From NCBI GenBank assembly GCA_905339155.1, contig CAJPFJ010000002.1, positions 56,870 through 120,869 of the forward strand: DNA of 64,000 nucleotides, read 5' to 3'. Made by a program: the position numbers and the translations under genes. Position 1 is the first letter of the stretch. Each line of letters starts with the position of its first letter. Under the pieces are notes generated by a model. That model was given only the letters and a program-made list of their open reading frames with translations. It had not been told where the DNA came from and ran no database searches. Positions 52,946 through 61,880 of the stretch are shown piece after piece. The DNA is from Methanosarcinales archaeon. GTDB taxonomy: Archaea > Halobacteriota > Methanosarcinia > Methanosarcinales > Methanoperedenaceae.

Positions 52946-54010
52946 ATGATTAAAATGCATAAGAAAAGGTCAATCAAAACAGGTCTTCCACCAGGGTCAT
53001 TGATCCATATCGGGGAGAAAAAAGCAGAAAATGTCAGGATCAGTATCCTTGATTATGACGAAAATCAGTTTCAGGAAAAAGAGACTAAGACCATAGAGGA
53101 ATGTTTTCGCTTCAAAGATAAGCCGACGACCACATGGATAAATATTGATGGCCTTCACCAGGTTGATATAATAGAAAAGATCGGGAAAAAATTTGACTTC
53201 CATCCTCTTCTTCTTGAAGACATCCTGAATACAGAACAGCGCCCCAAAATGGAGGATTTTGAGACCCACATATACATTGTCTTGAAAATGCTCTATTATG
53301 ATGAAAAAACAAATGAAATAACCTCAGAACAGATCAGTATAATTTTTGGGCACAATTTTGTAATTTCGTTCCAGGAAAAAGAAGGCGATATTTTCGATCC
53401 TATAAGAGAAAGGATCCGGACAGGTAAGGGCCGTATCAGGAAAATGGGGGCAGATTATCTTGCTTATAGCCTGATGGATGGCATTGTGGACAGCTATTTT
53501 ATAATCCTTGAAAAACTGGGAGAGAATATCGAAGATGTTGAAGAAACAATGATAACCGACCCAAAACCGGAAACATTACGTGGAATTCATTCTTTGAAAA
53601 GAAAAATGATCTCCCTGCGTAAGTCGGTATGGCCTTTAAGAGAGGTTCTCAGTGCCCTTGAAAGGTCCGATTCTTCGTTGATCCGGGAACCCACGCGGAT
53701 CTATCTTAAGGACGTTTATGACCATACAATCCAGGTAATTGATACGGTAGAGACCTATCGGGATGTGCTATCGGGTATGCTTGATGTTTATCTTTCAAGC
53801 ATCAGCAATAAAATGAATGAGATAATGAAGGTTTTGACGATAATTGCAACAATATTTATTCCACTGACTTTTATAGCAGGTGTTTATGGGATGAATTTTG
53901 AATTTATGCCTGAACTCGGGTGGCGCTGGGGTTATCCTGCTATCTGGGTTGTAATGATCTCTGTTGGAATCTTGATGCTGGTTTATTTTAGAAAAAAGAA
54001 ATGGATATAA
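52946..54010 (+). CDS. corA: Magnesium/cobalt transporter CorA
   Basis: A 354-residue CorA channel for Mg2+. The large cytosolic domain begins with KTGLPPGSLIHIGEKK and contains WINIDGLHQVDIIEKIGKKF and HPLLLEDILNTEQRPKMEDF. Two C-terminal helices flank the selectivity motif YGMNFEFMPE (~residues 313-322), ending KKKWI. All standard elements are present. An alternative ATG at 52952 is equally acceptable. Together with the DUF21-CBS protein it gives the region uptake and export options for Mg2+. Confidence 0.95.
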   Translation: MIKMHKKRSIKTGLPPGSLIHIGEKKAENVRISILDYDENQFQEKETKTIEECFRFKDKPTTTWINIDGLHQVDIIEKIGKKFDFHPLLLEDILNTEQRPKMEDFETHIYIVLKMLYYDEKTNEITSEQISIIFGHNFVISFQEKEGDIFDPIRERIRTGKGRIRKMGADYLAYSLMDGIVDSYFIILEKLGENIEDVEETMITDPKPETLRGIHSLKRKMISLRKSVWPLREVLSALERSDSSLIREPTRIYLKDVYDHTIQVIDTVETYRDVLSGMLDVYLSSISNKMNEIMKVLTIIATIFIPLTFIAGVYGMNFEFMPELGWRWGYPAIWVVMISVGILMLVYFRKKKWI

Positions 54011-54108
54011 ATGGGTTCATATAAGTGACAGTTTCTTTTATATCTTGATTTTTTTAAAAAAATATATCAACTCTTAAACTAATGTTTTGAGATAATAGAG
54101 GTATTAAA

Positions 54109-55296
54109 ATGAGATTTCTTTATGGTGATTCGACCGAATTCCAGATGCAAATAGATTTCCTGAGATTGCTGAACAATTTTATAGAAACGAGTGTCAAGAC
54201 TGTAAAATTTGAAAATGCTGTTTTTGATCTGAAAGAAACGATAATGGATCGAAAGAAGCTTAATAATTCTGTTACGCAGGAGATGGATAACTTTATCCTG
54301 ACCGTTGAGAACGCTATTGATGGAGCCGTTTCCAGTAGTAAAGAGCAGGAAACCATCTCTAAATATGCAGACCAGAGCAAAGAATTCCTGAGAAAATTCA
54401 TAGAAGAAGGCAAGACAAAGTTCACGGATCAAATATTTAAGGAGATAGCGCAACTTGAAACAAAGATCGAGGAGGCAGATGAGGAAAACAGAAAATTATT
54501 GGAGTCTTTCTTTATCTACGATCCCATACCAGTGACAAGTAAAAAATATATTATTAAAGCTGTAGAAAAGGGTTACTCTGCAAACATACAGGTAGGCTGC
54601 GAAGATGGCATTTCCTGCCTTTTTGACCTTGCATTATCAGAATCCCCCTTCTGGAAAGGCCATGTCAGGGCACGTGATTTTGTAAAAGGCATCGAGATCC
54701 CTGCCAGGATGAAAAAACCATTTCTTAAAAATGACCTTGTTCCGGATAATGTAAGCATCGATGATTTCCTTCTTAGTGACCTTATTCTTTCGGATAAAGA
54801 TCTTGAAGTCGTTTTCAAGAAAAGATCTGATATCATGTCCGAACAGTTCAGATTGAAAATGATATTAAAGGAGGAATTCTCAGTCGAGGTGTCCCATACA
54901 GAGGAGAACGGAGTAGAGAAAAGCATTAGTGCTGTTCCTGAATTGAACAATGAATTAAATATGTTAAGACTTCAGGAGCTTGGAGAAAAAATTGTCGAAA
55001 AAACAAATAATCTATATCCCAAGAAACAAAAGTTAGAGACCATATTCCTGAATGAAAAGGATGTTTTTGAGGAGAACCTTGTTTTCGAACTTTTGCTAAA
55101 GGTCGCAGGGATATTTGCCCCTACTGTGGCAGAGATAAAAAAACACAGCCCATCAGGAGAAGAACTGTCTCTTAAATCTGAAGATGAGCATGGAACAAGA
55201 CATGAAATATATCTTAAAAAATCAGAGGTAAAGGATAAGCTCAGTGTGATAGAAGAAAAAGGTCAAAAGCTGTTAGAAGTCCTTGACATAATTTAA
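54109..55296 (+). CDS. Unrecognised coiled-coil protein with N-terminal FLYGDSTEF
   Basis: A 395-residue soluble protein. It opens MRFLYGDSTEFQMQIDFLRL, an unusually distinctive start. Residues ~35-145 are helical/coiled coil, ~150-255 look alpha/beta, and ~265-395 are again helical with a final coiled coil. No signal peptide, membrane segment, nucleotide-binding or Cys motif. I recall similar 'RFLYGDSTPF' openings in some bacterial (myxobacterial) hypothetical proteins, but this is memory only. It is monocistronic, with its own A/T-rich leader. Confidence 0.65.
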   Translation: MRFLYGDSTEFQMQIDFLRLLNNFIETSVKTVKFENAVFDLKETIMDRKKLNNSVTQEMDNFILTVENAIDGAVSSSKEQETISKYADQSKEFLRKFIEEGKTKFTDQIFKEIAQLETKIEEADEENRKLLESFFIYDPIPVTSKKYIIKAVEKGYSANIQVGCEDGISCLFDLALSESPFWKGHVRARDFVKGIEIPARMKKPFLKNDLVPDNVSIDDFLLSDLILSDKDLEVVFKKRSDIMSEQFRLKMILKEEFSVEVSHTEENGVEKSISAVPELNNELNMLRLQELGEKIVEKTNNLYPKKQKLETIFLNEKDVFEENLVFELLLKVAGIFAPTVAEIKKHSPSGEELSLKSEDEHGTRHEIYLKKSEVKDKLSVIEEKGQKLLEVLDII

Positions 55297-55342
55297 CCAG
55301 ATTCCGAAACCTATTTTATCCAGTGAGCTATCCAGAAACCCG

Positions 55343-56197
55343 ATGGATAAAGAACGCTTTTCCGGATATGGTGAAATAATCATAGCCGCAGTATTGTGGA
55401 GCCTGGCAGGGATATTTGCAAAACAGATACATGGGATGTCTGCCCAGAGTATTATTTTTTACAGGGTTTTATTTGCTTTTGCCATATTTTTCATATTTAT
55501 TTTCATTTCCGGAAACCTTAAGATGATTGAGCTAAAAGATAAAAAGATCTATTTACTGTTATTTGGCATACTACAGGTCGGGACAATGCTTACATTTTTT
55601 ATATCCATATTACAGGGATCAGTTTCAATAGCAGTATTATTATTGTACACAGCGCCTGTTTATATTACCATATTATCCCCATGGCTTTTACAAGAAAGAT
55701 CCACAAAAAAAGGGATCAACGCACTCATTCTTTCACTAATTGGCATTCTATTGATAGTGGATCCCCAAAAGCTTGATTTTACACAATATCCGGTAGGAAT
55801 ACTTGCAGGGATCGCATCCGGTATCATATATGCTTTCCAGATAATGACCTCAAAATATGCAAGTTCAACTTATTCAGGGTACGCCCAGGCTTTCTGGAGT
55901 TTTCCTGTAGCTATCCTGATCCTTCTTCCTGTCGGAATTGTTCCTTTTGAAATAGTGCTTGATAATTTGGGTTATCTAATACTCCTGTCAATATTTCCTA
56001 CCATTCTAGCTATCTCACTCTATTTTAACGGATTAAAAAAAGTAAAGACACATAGCGCCAGTATACTCGGATTAATTGAACCGCTGAGTGCTGTTATTCT
56101 ATCTGTCCTGATACTCCATGAGCAGATATCAATCCTTGAAATGATCGGAGGAGCGCTTATATTGGCAGGAGTTGCATTAGTAACCACAGACAAATGA
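55343..56197 (+). CDS. EamA/DMT family permease
   Basis: A 284-residue ten-helix transporter of the drug/metabolite superfamily, made of two EamA repeats. The first repeat opens with GYGEIIIAAVLWSLAGIFAK and includes ALVF-type packing (FYRVLFAFAIFFIFIF). The second begins around residue 150 (GILAGIASGIIYAFQIMTSK). The C-terminal ASILGLIEPLSAVILSVLIL is typical. Substrate unknown; relatives export amino acids or metabolites. The stop overlaps the map start by four bases. Confidence 0.92.
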   Translation: MDKERFSGYGEIIIAAVLWSLAGIFAKQIHGMSAQSIIFYRVLFAFAIFFIFIFISGNLKMIELKDKKIYLLLFGILQVGTMLTFFISILQGSVSIAVLLLYTAPVYITILSPWLLQERSTKKGINALILSLIGILLIVDPQKLDFTQYPVGILAGIASGIIYAFQIMTSKYASSTYSGYAQAFWSFPVAILILLPVGIVPFEIVLDNLGYLILLSIFPTILAISLYFNGLKKVKTHSASILGLIEPLSAVILSVLILHEQISILEMIGGALILAGVALVTTDK

Positions 56198-57042
56198 ACG
56201 ATAATATTCATGGTTACTATCTTGAAGCAGGACAAATAGCAGCAAAAGTCCGCAATGATGCTCTCCCTAAAATAAAGGAAGGGATCTCCCTCCTGGATAT
56301 CGCCCAGTTTGTTGAAGGAACGATAAAGGACATGGGCGCAGAACCTGCATTTCCCTGCAATATTTCAATAAATGAAATTGCATCCCATTATACTCCCCAG
56401 GATCACCAGGCATGCTTTCGCAAAGGAGATGTCGTGAAATTAGATATTGGAGCTCACATAGAAGGCTATATTGCAGATACAGCCGCTACTATTGAAGTCG
56501 GGACACAAAACCACAACCTGTTGATCCATACATGCGAAGACGCACTTGAAAAAGCAATTAGATATACAAAGGACGGGGTAGAAACGAATCAAATAGGGAA
56601 GGTAATCGAAGATACGATCAAAGAACGTGGTTTTAATCCCATAAAAGATCTGACCGGTCACAACCTCGAACAATATCAACTGCATGCAGGCATCACAATT
56701 CCAAATTATAAGAGCTTTTTTAGCCATACTATCAAGAAAGATATGGTTTTTGCGATCGAACCTTTTGCGACATACGGAAGGGGAAATATAAAAACCGGCA
56801 AACCCTTTATTTTTGCGATAATTAACCGGTGCAAAGGAATTATCGCTGATGATCTCAAGGGTAGGTTCGGTTCGCTTCCTTTTGCCCCAAGATGGGCCCC
56901 TGGAACTGATCTTGACGAACTGAAAGGAGCGCGAGAATATTATGAATTAATAGAAAAGGACGGTGAAATAGTCGCCCAGTCCGAACATACTGTTATAGTC
57001 AACGAAGAAGGGTGTGAAGTAATTACCAGATTGGGAAAGTAA
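56194..57042 (+). CDS. map: Methionine aminopeptidase, type II
   Basis: A 282-residue metalloprotease removing initiator Met from nascent proteins. The five metal ligands of the pita-bread fold are visible: Asp in VVKLDIGAHIEG, Asp in YIADTAATIEV, His in TGHNLEQYQLHAG, Glu in FAIEPFATYGRG and Glu in AQSEHTVIVN. The C-terminal insertion typical of type II lies between them. ATGA overlap with the permease gene. Confidence 0.95.
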   Translation: MNDNIHGYYLEAGQIAAKVRNDALPKIKEGISLLDIAQFVEGTIKDMGAEPAFPCNISINEIASHYTPQDHQACFRKGDVVKLDIGAHIEGYIADTAATIEVGTQNHNLLIHTCEDALEKAIRYTKDGVETNQIGKVIEDTIKERGFNPIKDLTGHNLEQYQLHAGITIPNYKSFFSHTIKKDMVFAIEPFATYGRGNIKTGKPFIFAIINRCKGIIADDLKGRFGSLPFAPRWAPGTDLDELKGAREYYELIEKDGEIVAQSEHTVIVNEEGCEVITRLGK

Positions 57043-57077
57043 TATGAGCTATGAGGCACTATATTTAGATTAGTAAG

Positions 57078-57689
57078 ATGAACAATAAAGATACCATCAT
57101 TTACGAGGCCCATGGCAACCTTTACCTGAATATAACAAACAGGTGTACTGCCGATTGTATTTTTTGCCTGAAACGTTACTCTGATGGGATATATGGATAT
57201 AATCTCCGTCTCTCGAAGGAACCCAAGCTTTCCGAAATAATTAAGCAACTTTCCGAGCTCGACCTCTCAAAATATAAAGAAGTAGTTTTCACAGGTTTTG
57301 GTGAACCTCTTGTGCGTTTGGATGATGTGCTTGAGATCACAAAATGGCTTACTACCCGTGGAATTTCGGTGAGGCTTGATACGAGCGGTCATGCAAACCT
57401 CTTATATCCTGACAGGAATGTTGCAGAAGAATTGGCGCAATCCGGGTTGAAAGTCATATCCCTCAGCCTGAATGCCCAGGATGCTAATACTTATAAGCAA
57501 TTATGCGATCCCAGATACATCAGGGCATACGATAAAATGCTTGAATTTGCAAAAGGCATTTCAAGATCCGGAATTGAACTGAGGTTCACAGTGGTTGATT
57601 TGCCAATAGTGGATATCGAAAAATGCAGGAAAATCGCAGATGAATATTGTGCGGACTTTAAAGTACGACATTATGGTGGTTCTGTTTGA
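57078..57689 (+). CDS. Radical SAM protein, TatD-associated type
   Basis: A 203-residue radical SAM enzyme. The cluster motif is RCTADCIFCLKR (CXXXCXXC, ~residues 22-33), and the SAM-binding FTGFGEPLVRLDDVLE follows (~73-88). It resembles the short 'TatD family-associated radical SAM' proteins that in bacteria sit next to or are fused with TatD nucleases. No TatD gene is in the window. Reaction and substrate are unknown. Confidence 0.85.
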   Translation: MNNKDTIIYEAHGNLYLNITNRCTADCIFCLKRYSDGIYGYNLRLSKEPKLSEIIKQLSELDLSKYKEVVFTGFGEPLVRLDDVLEITKWLTTRGISVRLDTSGHANLLYPDRNVAEELAQSGLKVISLSLNAQDANTYKQLCDPRYIRAYDKMLEFAKGISRSGIELRFTVVDLPIVDIEKCRKIADEYCADFKVRHYGGSV

Positions 57690-57757
57690 ACAATTGTAAC
57701 CACAAGGTATAATTATTATATTATTCATCTATTTGTCTTGACAGGAGATAGGATTTT

Positions 57758-58045
57758 CTGAAGAAGCTGCTCTGGTATCTGATCGCAGGAACACGTGGTG
57801 GGCAAACTCGTGCTTTACTACTTAAATTGCTCATTGATAGGCCTTATAATGCAAATCAATTAGCAGAGGCTATGGCTATGGATTATAAGACCATAAGGCA
57901 TCATCTTGATGTACTTATCAAGAACGGTGTAATAACTATGGAAGGTGACAAATATGGCGCTATGTATTTCATCTCCAAAACAATGGAGGCTAATATAAAT
58001 GAATTTAATCAAATATGGGAAAAAATTGATAAACAAAGCCATTGA
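57758..58045 (+). CDS. Winged-helix regulator, probable CTG start
   Basis: A 95-residue DNA-binding protein: KKLLWYLIAGTRGGQTRALL, then the winged helix RPYNANQLAEAMAMDYKTIR and HHLDVLIKNGVITMEGDKYG. The family normally starts M-KK-x-LW-L-IAGTRGG. Here that position is a CTG at 57758, with AGGAG about 10 bases upstream. The frame has a stop just before, and no ATG, GTG or TTG precedes the conserved start. The next in-frame candidate, TTG at 57827, would cut off the first helix. It overlaps the downstream membrane protein by 4 bp. Confidence 0.75.
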   Translation: MKKLLWYLIAGTRGGQTRALLLKLLIDRPYNANQLAEAMAMDYKTIRHHLDVLIKNGVITMEGDKYGAMYFISKTMEANINEFNQIWEKIDKQSH

Positions 58046-58383
58046 ACATAACAGGAGGAAGTTTTATTCAGATAACTGAAATCGCTTATTATGTCTCAGC
58101 GGGAAATATCGTATTGCTCTTGGTGCTCCTTGTTTCATATTTTCAGATTTACAGTAAGATCAAGTCTAACTTTACCCTGGGTCTTATGATATTTACAGTT
58201 GCACTATTATTACAGAGCTTTTCCCGGGCGATAATGCTGCTCTTGATAATTAATAGCCCGCCCCCGGAACACGTGTACCCCATAATAATAAACCTGCTGG
58301 GCTATAATCCCATTTATGTGGTAATCCCGGATATTCTTGAGTTTATAGCTCTAAGTATATTGCTATATTTCACCCGGGAATAG
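58042..58383 (+). CDS. Small three-helix membrane protein coupled to the regulator
   Basis: A 113-residue protein (from TTG 58042) with three membrane helices (~residues 15-35, 43-68 and 83-108). The TTG overlaps the regulator stop. An AGGAGG at ~58052-58058 points to a second possible start, an ATT at ~58064, which would be non-canonical. Similar regulator plus three-helix pairs occur in other archaea, to my recollection, so a membrane-linked control pair is plausible. Confidence 0.65.
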   Translation: MNITGGSFIQITEIAYYVSAGNIVLLLVLLVSYFQIYSKIKSNFTLGLMIFTVALLLQSFSRAIMLLLIINSPPPEHVYPIIINLLGYNPIYVVIPDILEFIALSILLYFTRE

Positions 58384-58400
58384 GAAATTAAAGGTGACAG

Positions 58401-59234
58401 ATGCGTTTATCCTGCTCATCTCTATTTCTCTGGGAATATCCTGTATATGATATCATGGATATCCTGCAAAAAGCAGGTATAAATAGTGTTGAATTCTGGG
58501 CAGAAACACCTTTTTTCTGGATGGACCGAAATAACGAAAAAACTGTTGCCCGGTTGATAGATGCAATTTCCATCATGCTGCAAGGTTGTACTTTACATGC
58601 GCCTGTTATGGATCTAAATCCTTCTTCTTATAATGACCTTGTCCATGAGGCTACGATAAAGGAAACTTTATGGTCTATTGAGCTTGCCAGTATTATCAAT
58701 GCCCGCGTCGTTACGATACATCCTGGCAAAAGGACAGTCCACCGCAAACCTACAAATGAGGACTGGGAGAAATTCATGAGGTATCTTGAAATTTCTGTTA
58801 GAAAAGCGAAAAGTACCGGTGTAGATATTTCACTTGAAAACAGCATGCCTGGTGTTCAATCAATGTGTTGTGATCCTCAGGAAATGAAAGAAGTGCTGGA
58901 TCAATTCCCCGGGCTATTTTTCACATTCGATGTAGTCCATGCTTTTATGAATTCTCCAGAGACGGCCTTATCTTTCATTAACGAGCTTGGCGATAAGATC
59001 ATAAACGTTCATATCGGGGCACTGCACAATGGAAAACCCCATTTTCCAGCACATCATGAAAAGAAAATGGATATTATATTACATCGCTTGCGTGATTCCG
59101 GATATCAAGGCGACCTTACTATTGAAATCGATGATAAAATCTATCCGGTACAATTAACGAGAGAGGAAAAAATAAGGGAATTGACAGGTGAAAGGAAATA
59201 CCTTGAATCAATATTTAATGAGAAAGAATATTGA
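58401..59234 (+). CDS. TIM-barrel sugar isomerase / AP-endonuclease-2 family
   Basis: A 277-residue xylose isomerase-like TIM barrel. Metal-binding pattern: SVEFWAE, TLHAPVMDLNP (~55-65), VVTIHPGKRTVHRK (~99-112), ISLENSMPG (~139-147), FTFDVVHAFM (~168-177), INVHIGALHNG and LTIEIDD. This residue set (Glu/His/Asp) fits either endonuclease IV or a sugar-phosphate isomerase. The short loops and single-domain build favour the isomerase/epimerase side. It may be in one unit with the regulator and membrane protein (17-bp gap). Confidence 0.82.
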   Translation: MRLSCSSLFLWEYPVYDIMDILQKAGINSVEFWAETPFFWMDRNNEKTVARLIDAISIMLQGCTLHAPVMDLNPSSYNDLVHEATIKETLWSIELASIINARVVTIHPGKRTVHRKPTNEDWEKFMRYLEISVRKAKSTGVDISLENSMPGVQSMCCDPQEMKEVLDQFPGLFFTFDVVHAFMNSPETALSFINELGDKIINVHIGALHNGKPHFPAHHEKKMDIILHRLRDSGYQGDLTIEIDDKIYPVQLTREEKIRELTGERKYLESIFNEKEY

Positions 59235-59258
59235 GTGAAAATTATCACCCAACAAAAA

Positions 59259-60143
59259 TTATTCTATCCTTTTGAATATACCTAATGCAATTAATGAAAT
59301 AATGGATACAACGACAGTAAATCCCGGGGTTGATTTTCCTGCATCTTTTTGCGCTATCGGTGTGGGGATAGGCTCAGATTTTACTGAAAAAGCCCTGGCC
59401 TGGGGGAAATTGTCCTTTGCATTTTTTCCACCTAATGTAATTACATACTCTCCAGTGCCTTTATAATCACTCCAATAATTTCCCATTTTATCAAAATCCC
59501 ATGAATTCAGGCCAGTACTATCATATGCCTGGTCTTTGTTGTCTATAAGGTTATTTGAGTATATGCTATTTGTTTTTGAAGTATAGGCATAAATCCCTAT
59601 TTTATTGTTCTTAATATTGTTATTGAAAATCTTATTATCATTTGAAGCATAAAGATTTATACCATATCCTGAATTTGACTCGACAATATTTCCTGAAACG
59701 ATGTTGTTGTTGCTTCCCTGGTATATCGAAATACCTACTGAATTACCAGTGATGATCAAGTTAGAAACAGTATTTCCATTCCCTTTATAAATGGCAACCC
59801 CTGCATCTTCCTGTCCTCCACCGCCGCTGTTCTTTATTGTAAATTCACTTATTACTACGTTATTCACTTCATCTATCCTCATTCCGCTACTGGTCTTTCT
59901 TCCTTCAATAATAGTTGTTTCCCTGTTTTTTCCCATTATTGAAATCCCGTTCGTTTTGATACGGGGGTTTTCATTGTATGTGCCCTCATTGACAAGAATT
60001 GTATCGCCCGTTTTTGCAGCATCAATAGCCGATTGGATGGTCGTATAAGGCTGGCCCTGTCCTACATCAAGAGTTGCTGCTGTTGCAGAACTGGCAGTTA
60101 ATAATACAAAACAAATAAAGAGAATAATATTTTTTGATACCAT
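59259..60143 (-). CDS. Secreted parallel beta-helix protein with PGF-CTERM anchor
   Basis: A 294-residue surface protein. Signal peptide (MVSKNIILFICFVLLTASSA), then QPYTTIQSAIDAAKTGDTIL (start of a pectate-lyase/NosD-like helix). Repeated N-x-I-x-x-N-x-x-G strand units follow to about residue 210 (for example NNIVSGNIVESNSGYGINLY). The end is KSTPGFTVVVSIISLIALGI then KRIE: the PGF motif, hydrophobic helix and basic tail of PGF-CTERM proteins, processed by archaeosortase A. Probably binds carbohydrate or a surface polymer. Confidence 0.9.
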   Translation of the reverse strand: MVSKNIILFICFVLLTASSATAATLDVGQGQPYTTIQSAIDAAKTGDTILVNEGTYNENPRIKTNGISIMGKNRETTIIEGRKTSSGMRIDEVNNVVISEFTIKNSGGGGQEDAGVAIYKGNGNTVSNLIITGNSVGISIYQGSNNNIVSGNIVESNSGYGINLYASNDNKIFNNNIKNNKIGIYAYTSKTNSIYSNNLIDNKDQAYDSTGLNSWDFDKMGNYWSDYKGTGEYVITLGGKNAKDNFPQARAFSVKSEPIPTPIAQKDAGKSTPGFTVVVSIISLIALGIFKRIE

Positions 60144-60196
60144 AATTTCACCAATATCGTCTTATTACTTTAAAAAGATTATGAATTAATGCAAGT

Positions 60197-61138
60197 TTAG
60201 CTTGCATTAACTTTTACAGTGATTGTCTGGATTCTGGGCTCACCACGCATCGGTTTGAAATACAATCCAAATCTATATTCTCCGGTAGTGTTAAAAATAT
60301 AACTATTTCTTGCCCTGAGGATTATGTCCGGAATTTTCTTATCCATTTCAACAATTGTATAATCGCTATCCATCTTATTCACCCATATAACCATATCCCC
60401 CGCTTCTATATTGAGATTGTCGGGTAAGTACCTGTCATCTTTAACAATTGTTGTAAAATTCTTTCCAGTAGGAGTCGCCACAACAACAACTGGCTCAGGT
60501 GTGGGGGCAGGCGTCGGCGTTTCGATCATCTCCGGAGCAGGAGTGGATGTTGGAGTCTGTGTTTGTGCGGGAGTCGGCATTGGGCTGGGTGTGGGAGCCG
60601 GAGTAAATTCCCTCACATCACCGGAAGAGAGGGTTATCGGACTGACCCGGGCTTCAACCTTTTGCCCATTAACTGATAAGGTTATGGTTATTTCATAAGA
60701 CCCTGCAAGGCTTCTTCCTTCCATCTCTTTGATTGTATGGAATGTTGCACGGATCGATTTTACAGTCCCGGGTTCAATCTCTGTTTCAAATTTTATCGGC
60801 TCAATAATTCTTGTTTTCTTTTCCTCGCTCATTGTCTTTAAATAAAGATTCGCGAGAAAATCATCAAGTGTTATGAGCCTGGCTGTTATTTCTACGGTTT
60901 CATTTGTGATTTTTTCTGAACCTGTGTTAGCAATAAATAATTCGGGTGTTACAATTTCTCCAGCCCTTATGTCACTCCTTTCAAACTTTACATCAACTAT
61001 GTTGGCATTAATGTTTGGATTGGCTCGATCGAATTTCTGGACCTGGATGGGTGTCCCTTTTGTAGCACTCTCACCTGTACAACCGGAAAACGTTACAGCT
61101 ATCATGATTATTAATATAATAGGAAGATTTTTGTTCAT
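60197..61138 (-). CDS. Lipoprotein with Pro/Thr linker and cupredoxin-like end
   Basis: A 313-residue exported lipoprotein (lipobox TFSGC). An N-terminal CARDB-like beta domain (NIVDVKFERSDIRAGEIVTP ..., ~residues 45-175) is followed by a Pro/Thr linker (~180-225) and a C-terminal plastocyanin-like domain (YLPDNLNIEAGDMVIWVNKM, ~235-313). In that domain the first copper His is replaced (DSDYTIVE) and no Cys-His-Met group follows, so copper binding is unlikely. ATG 61138 is chosen over 61147. The linker resembles the Thr/Pro segment at 17.25-17.5 kb. Confidence 0.8.
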   Translation of the reverse strand: MNKNLPIILIIMIAVTFSGCTGESATKGTPIQVQKFDRANPNINANIVDVKFERSDIRAGEIVTPELFIANTGSEKITNETVEITARLITLDDFLANLYLKTMSEEKKTRIIEPIKFETEIEPGTVKSIRATFHTIKEMEGRSLAGSYEITITLSVNGQKVEARVSPITLSSGDVREFTPAPTPSPMPTPAQTQTPTSTPAPEMIETPTPAPTPEPVVVVATPTGKNFTTIVKDDRYLPDNLNIEAGDMVIWVNKMDSDYTIVEMDKKIPDIILRARNSYIFNTTGEYRFGLYFKPMRGEPRIQTITVKVNAS

Positions 61139-61880
61139 TGTTATCATTACTTAGAATTGCGTCATTGCTTAAAAAGGTTTCTCATTATTATCATGATGTG
61201 TGATGTTATATACCGTTCCACGGGTAGTTCACGAATGATAATCGTGGGGCAGAGGGGTAGAGAAACCTCACGCCTTCAGGATGAGGATGAATCAGCGTGC
61301 TTCGAAGCACAAGAAAGAAAGTAGAAAACAGGACATTTGAAGAAAATGTTACGGCGTGAGCAATAACATTGGTGTCCGCAGGGTTAAAATCCCACCGCAT
61401 GGGTCTGCTCCCATGTGAAGAGAACGGGAAGTGCAGTGCTGCGAAGTACTGTGCGGAGTTCCCTAATATCGGAAACCACAGCTCGGAACAACAAGTAAAC
61501 TGGAAGTGGCCTTAGTATGATGCGACATCCCCGATTCCGATGGAAGCTTGAGTAGATAAATGATTACTGGGGTGATTACAGCCGAGATGGTTTCGAGAGC
61601 TCTCTTGTGTAACCGAGGGAGGTCTCATAATGTCCTCCTTGAATTTGAGCCACACCCTACGAGATTCTGGGTCAATAGCCTCAGATGAAAGGAAACAGGT
61701 AGCATAGGAATAACCTGATGGAAAAACCGAAGCAATGCGTTATGAGAAGTCGGACGAACCCATAGTAGCAATGAAGGTCAAGCCAATGATACACCGAACC
61801 TGTGCCGCAGGGTGCAGGGGGCGACGGTGCAAGGATAAAACTTGACTCAGCGAAGGGGTTCTGGTCTGGATAGAGTATAG
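61139..61880 (+). other. Non-coding RNA part of group II intron plus 5' flank
   Basis: No gene is supported here. From about 61250 the sequence is G/C-richer and full of short complementary stretches, for example GTGCTTCGAAGCAC (~61300) and CATGGGTCTGCTCCCATG (~61398-61416), as expected for intron domains I-III. The 5' splice site is uncertain: GTGTG at 61198-61202 fits the GUGYG consensus, while GTGGG near 61243 is an alternative. GGGTAGTTCAC at 61222-61232 matches the end of the IS605-like element at 41.65 kb. Confidence 0.6.

Noticed and set aside
58401..59234. Endonuclease IV (DNA repair)
   Set aside because: The metal-binding pattern overlaps, but the short loops and context favour a sugar isomerase-type barrel. 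The possibility is kept only as an alternative.
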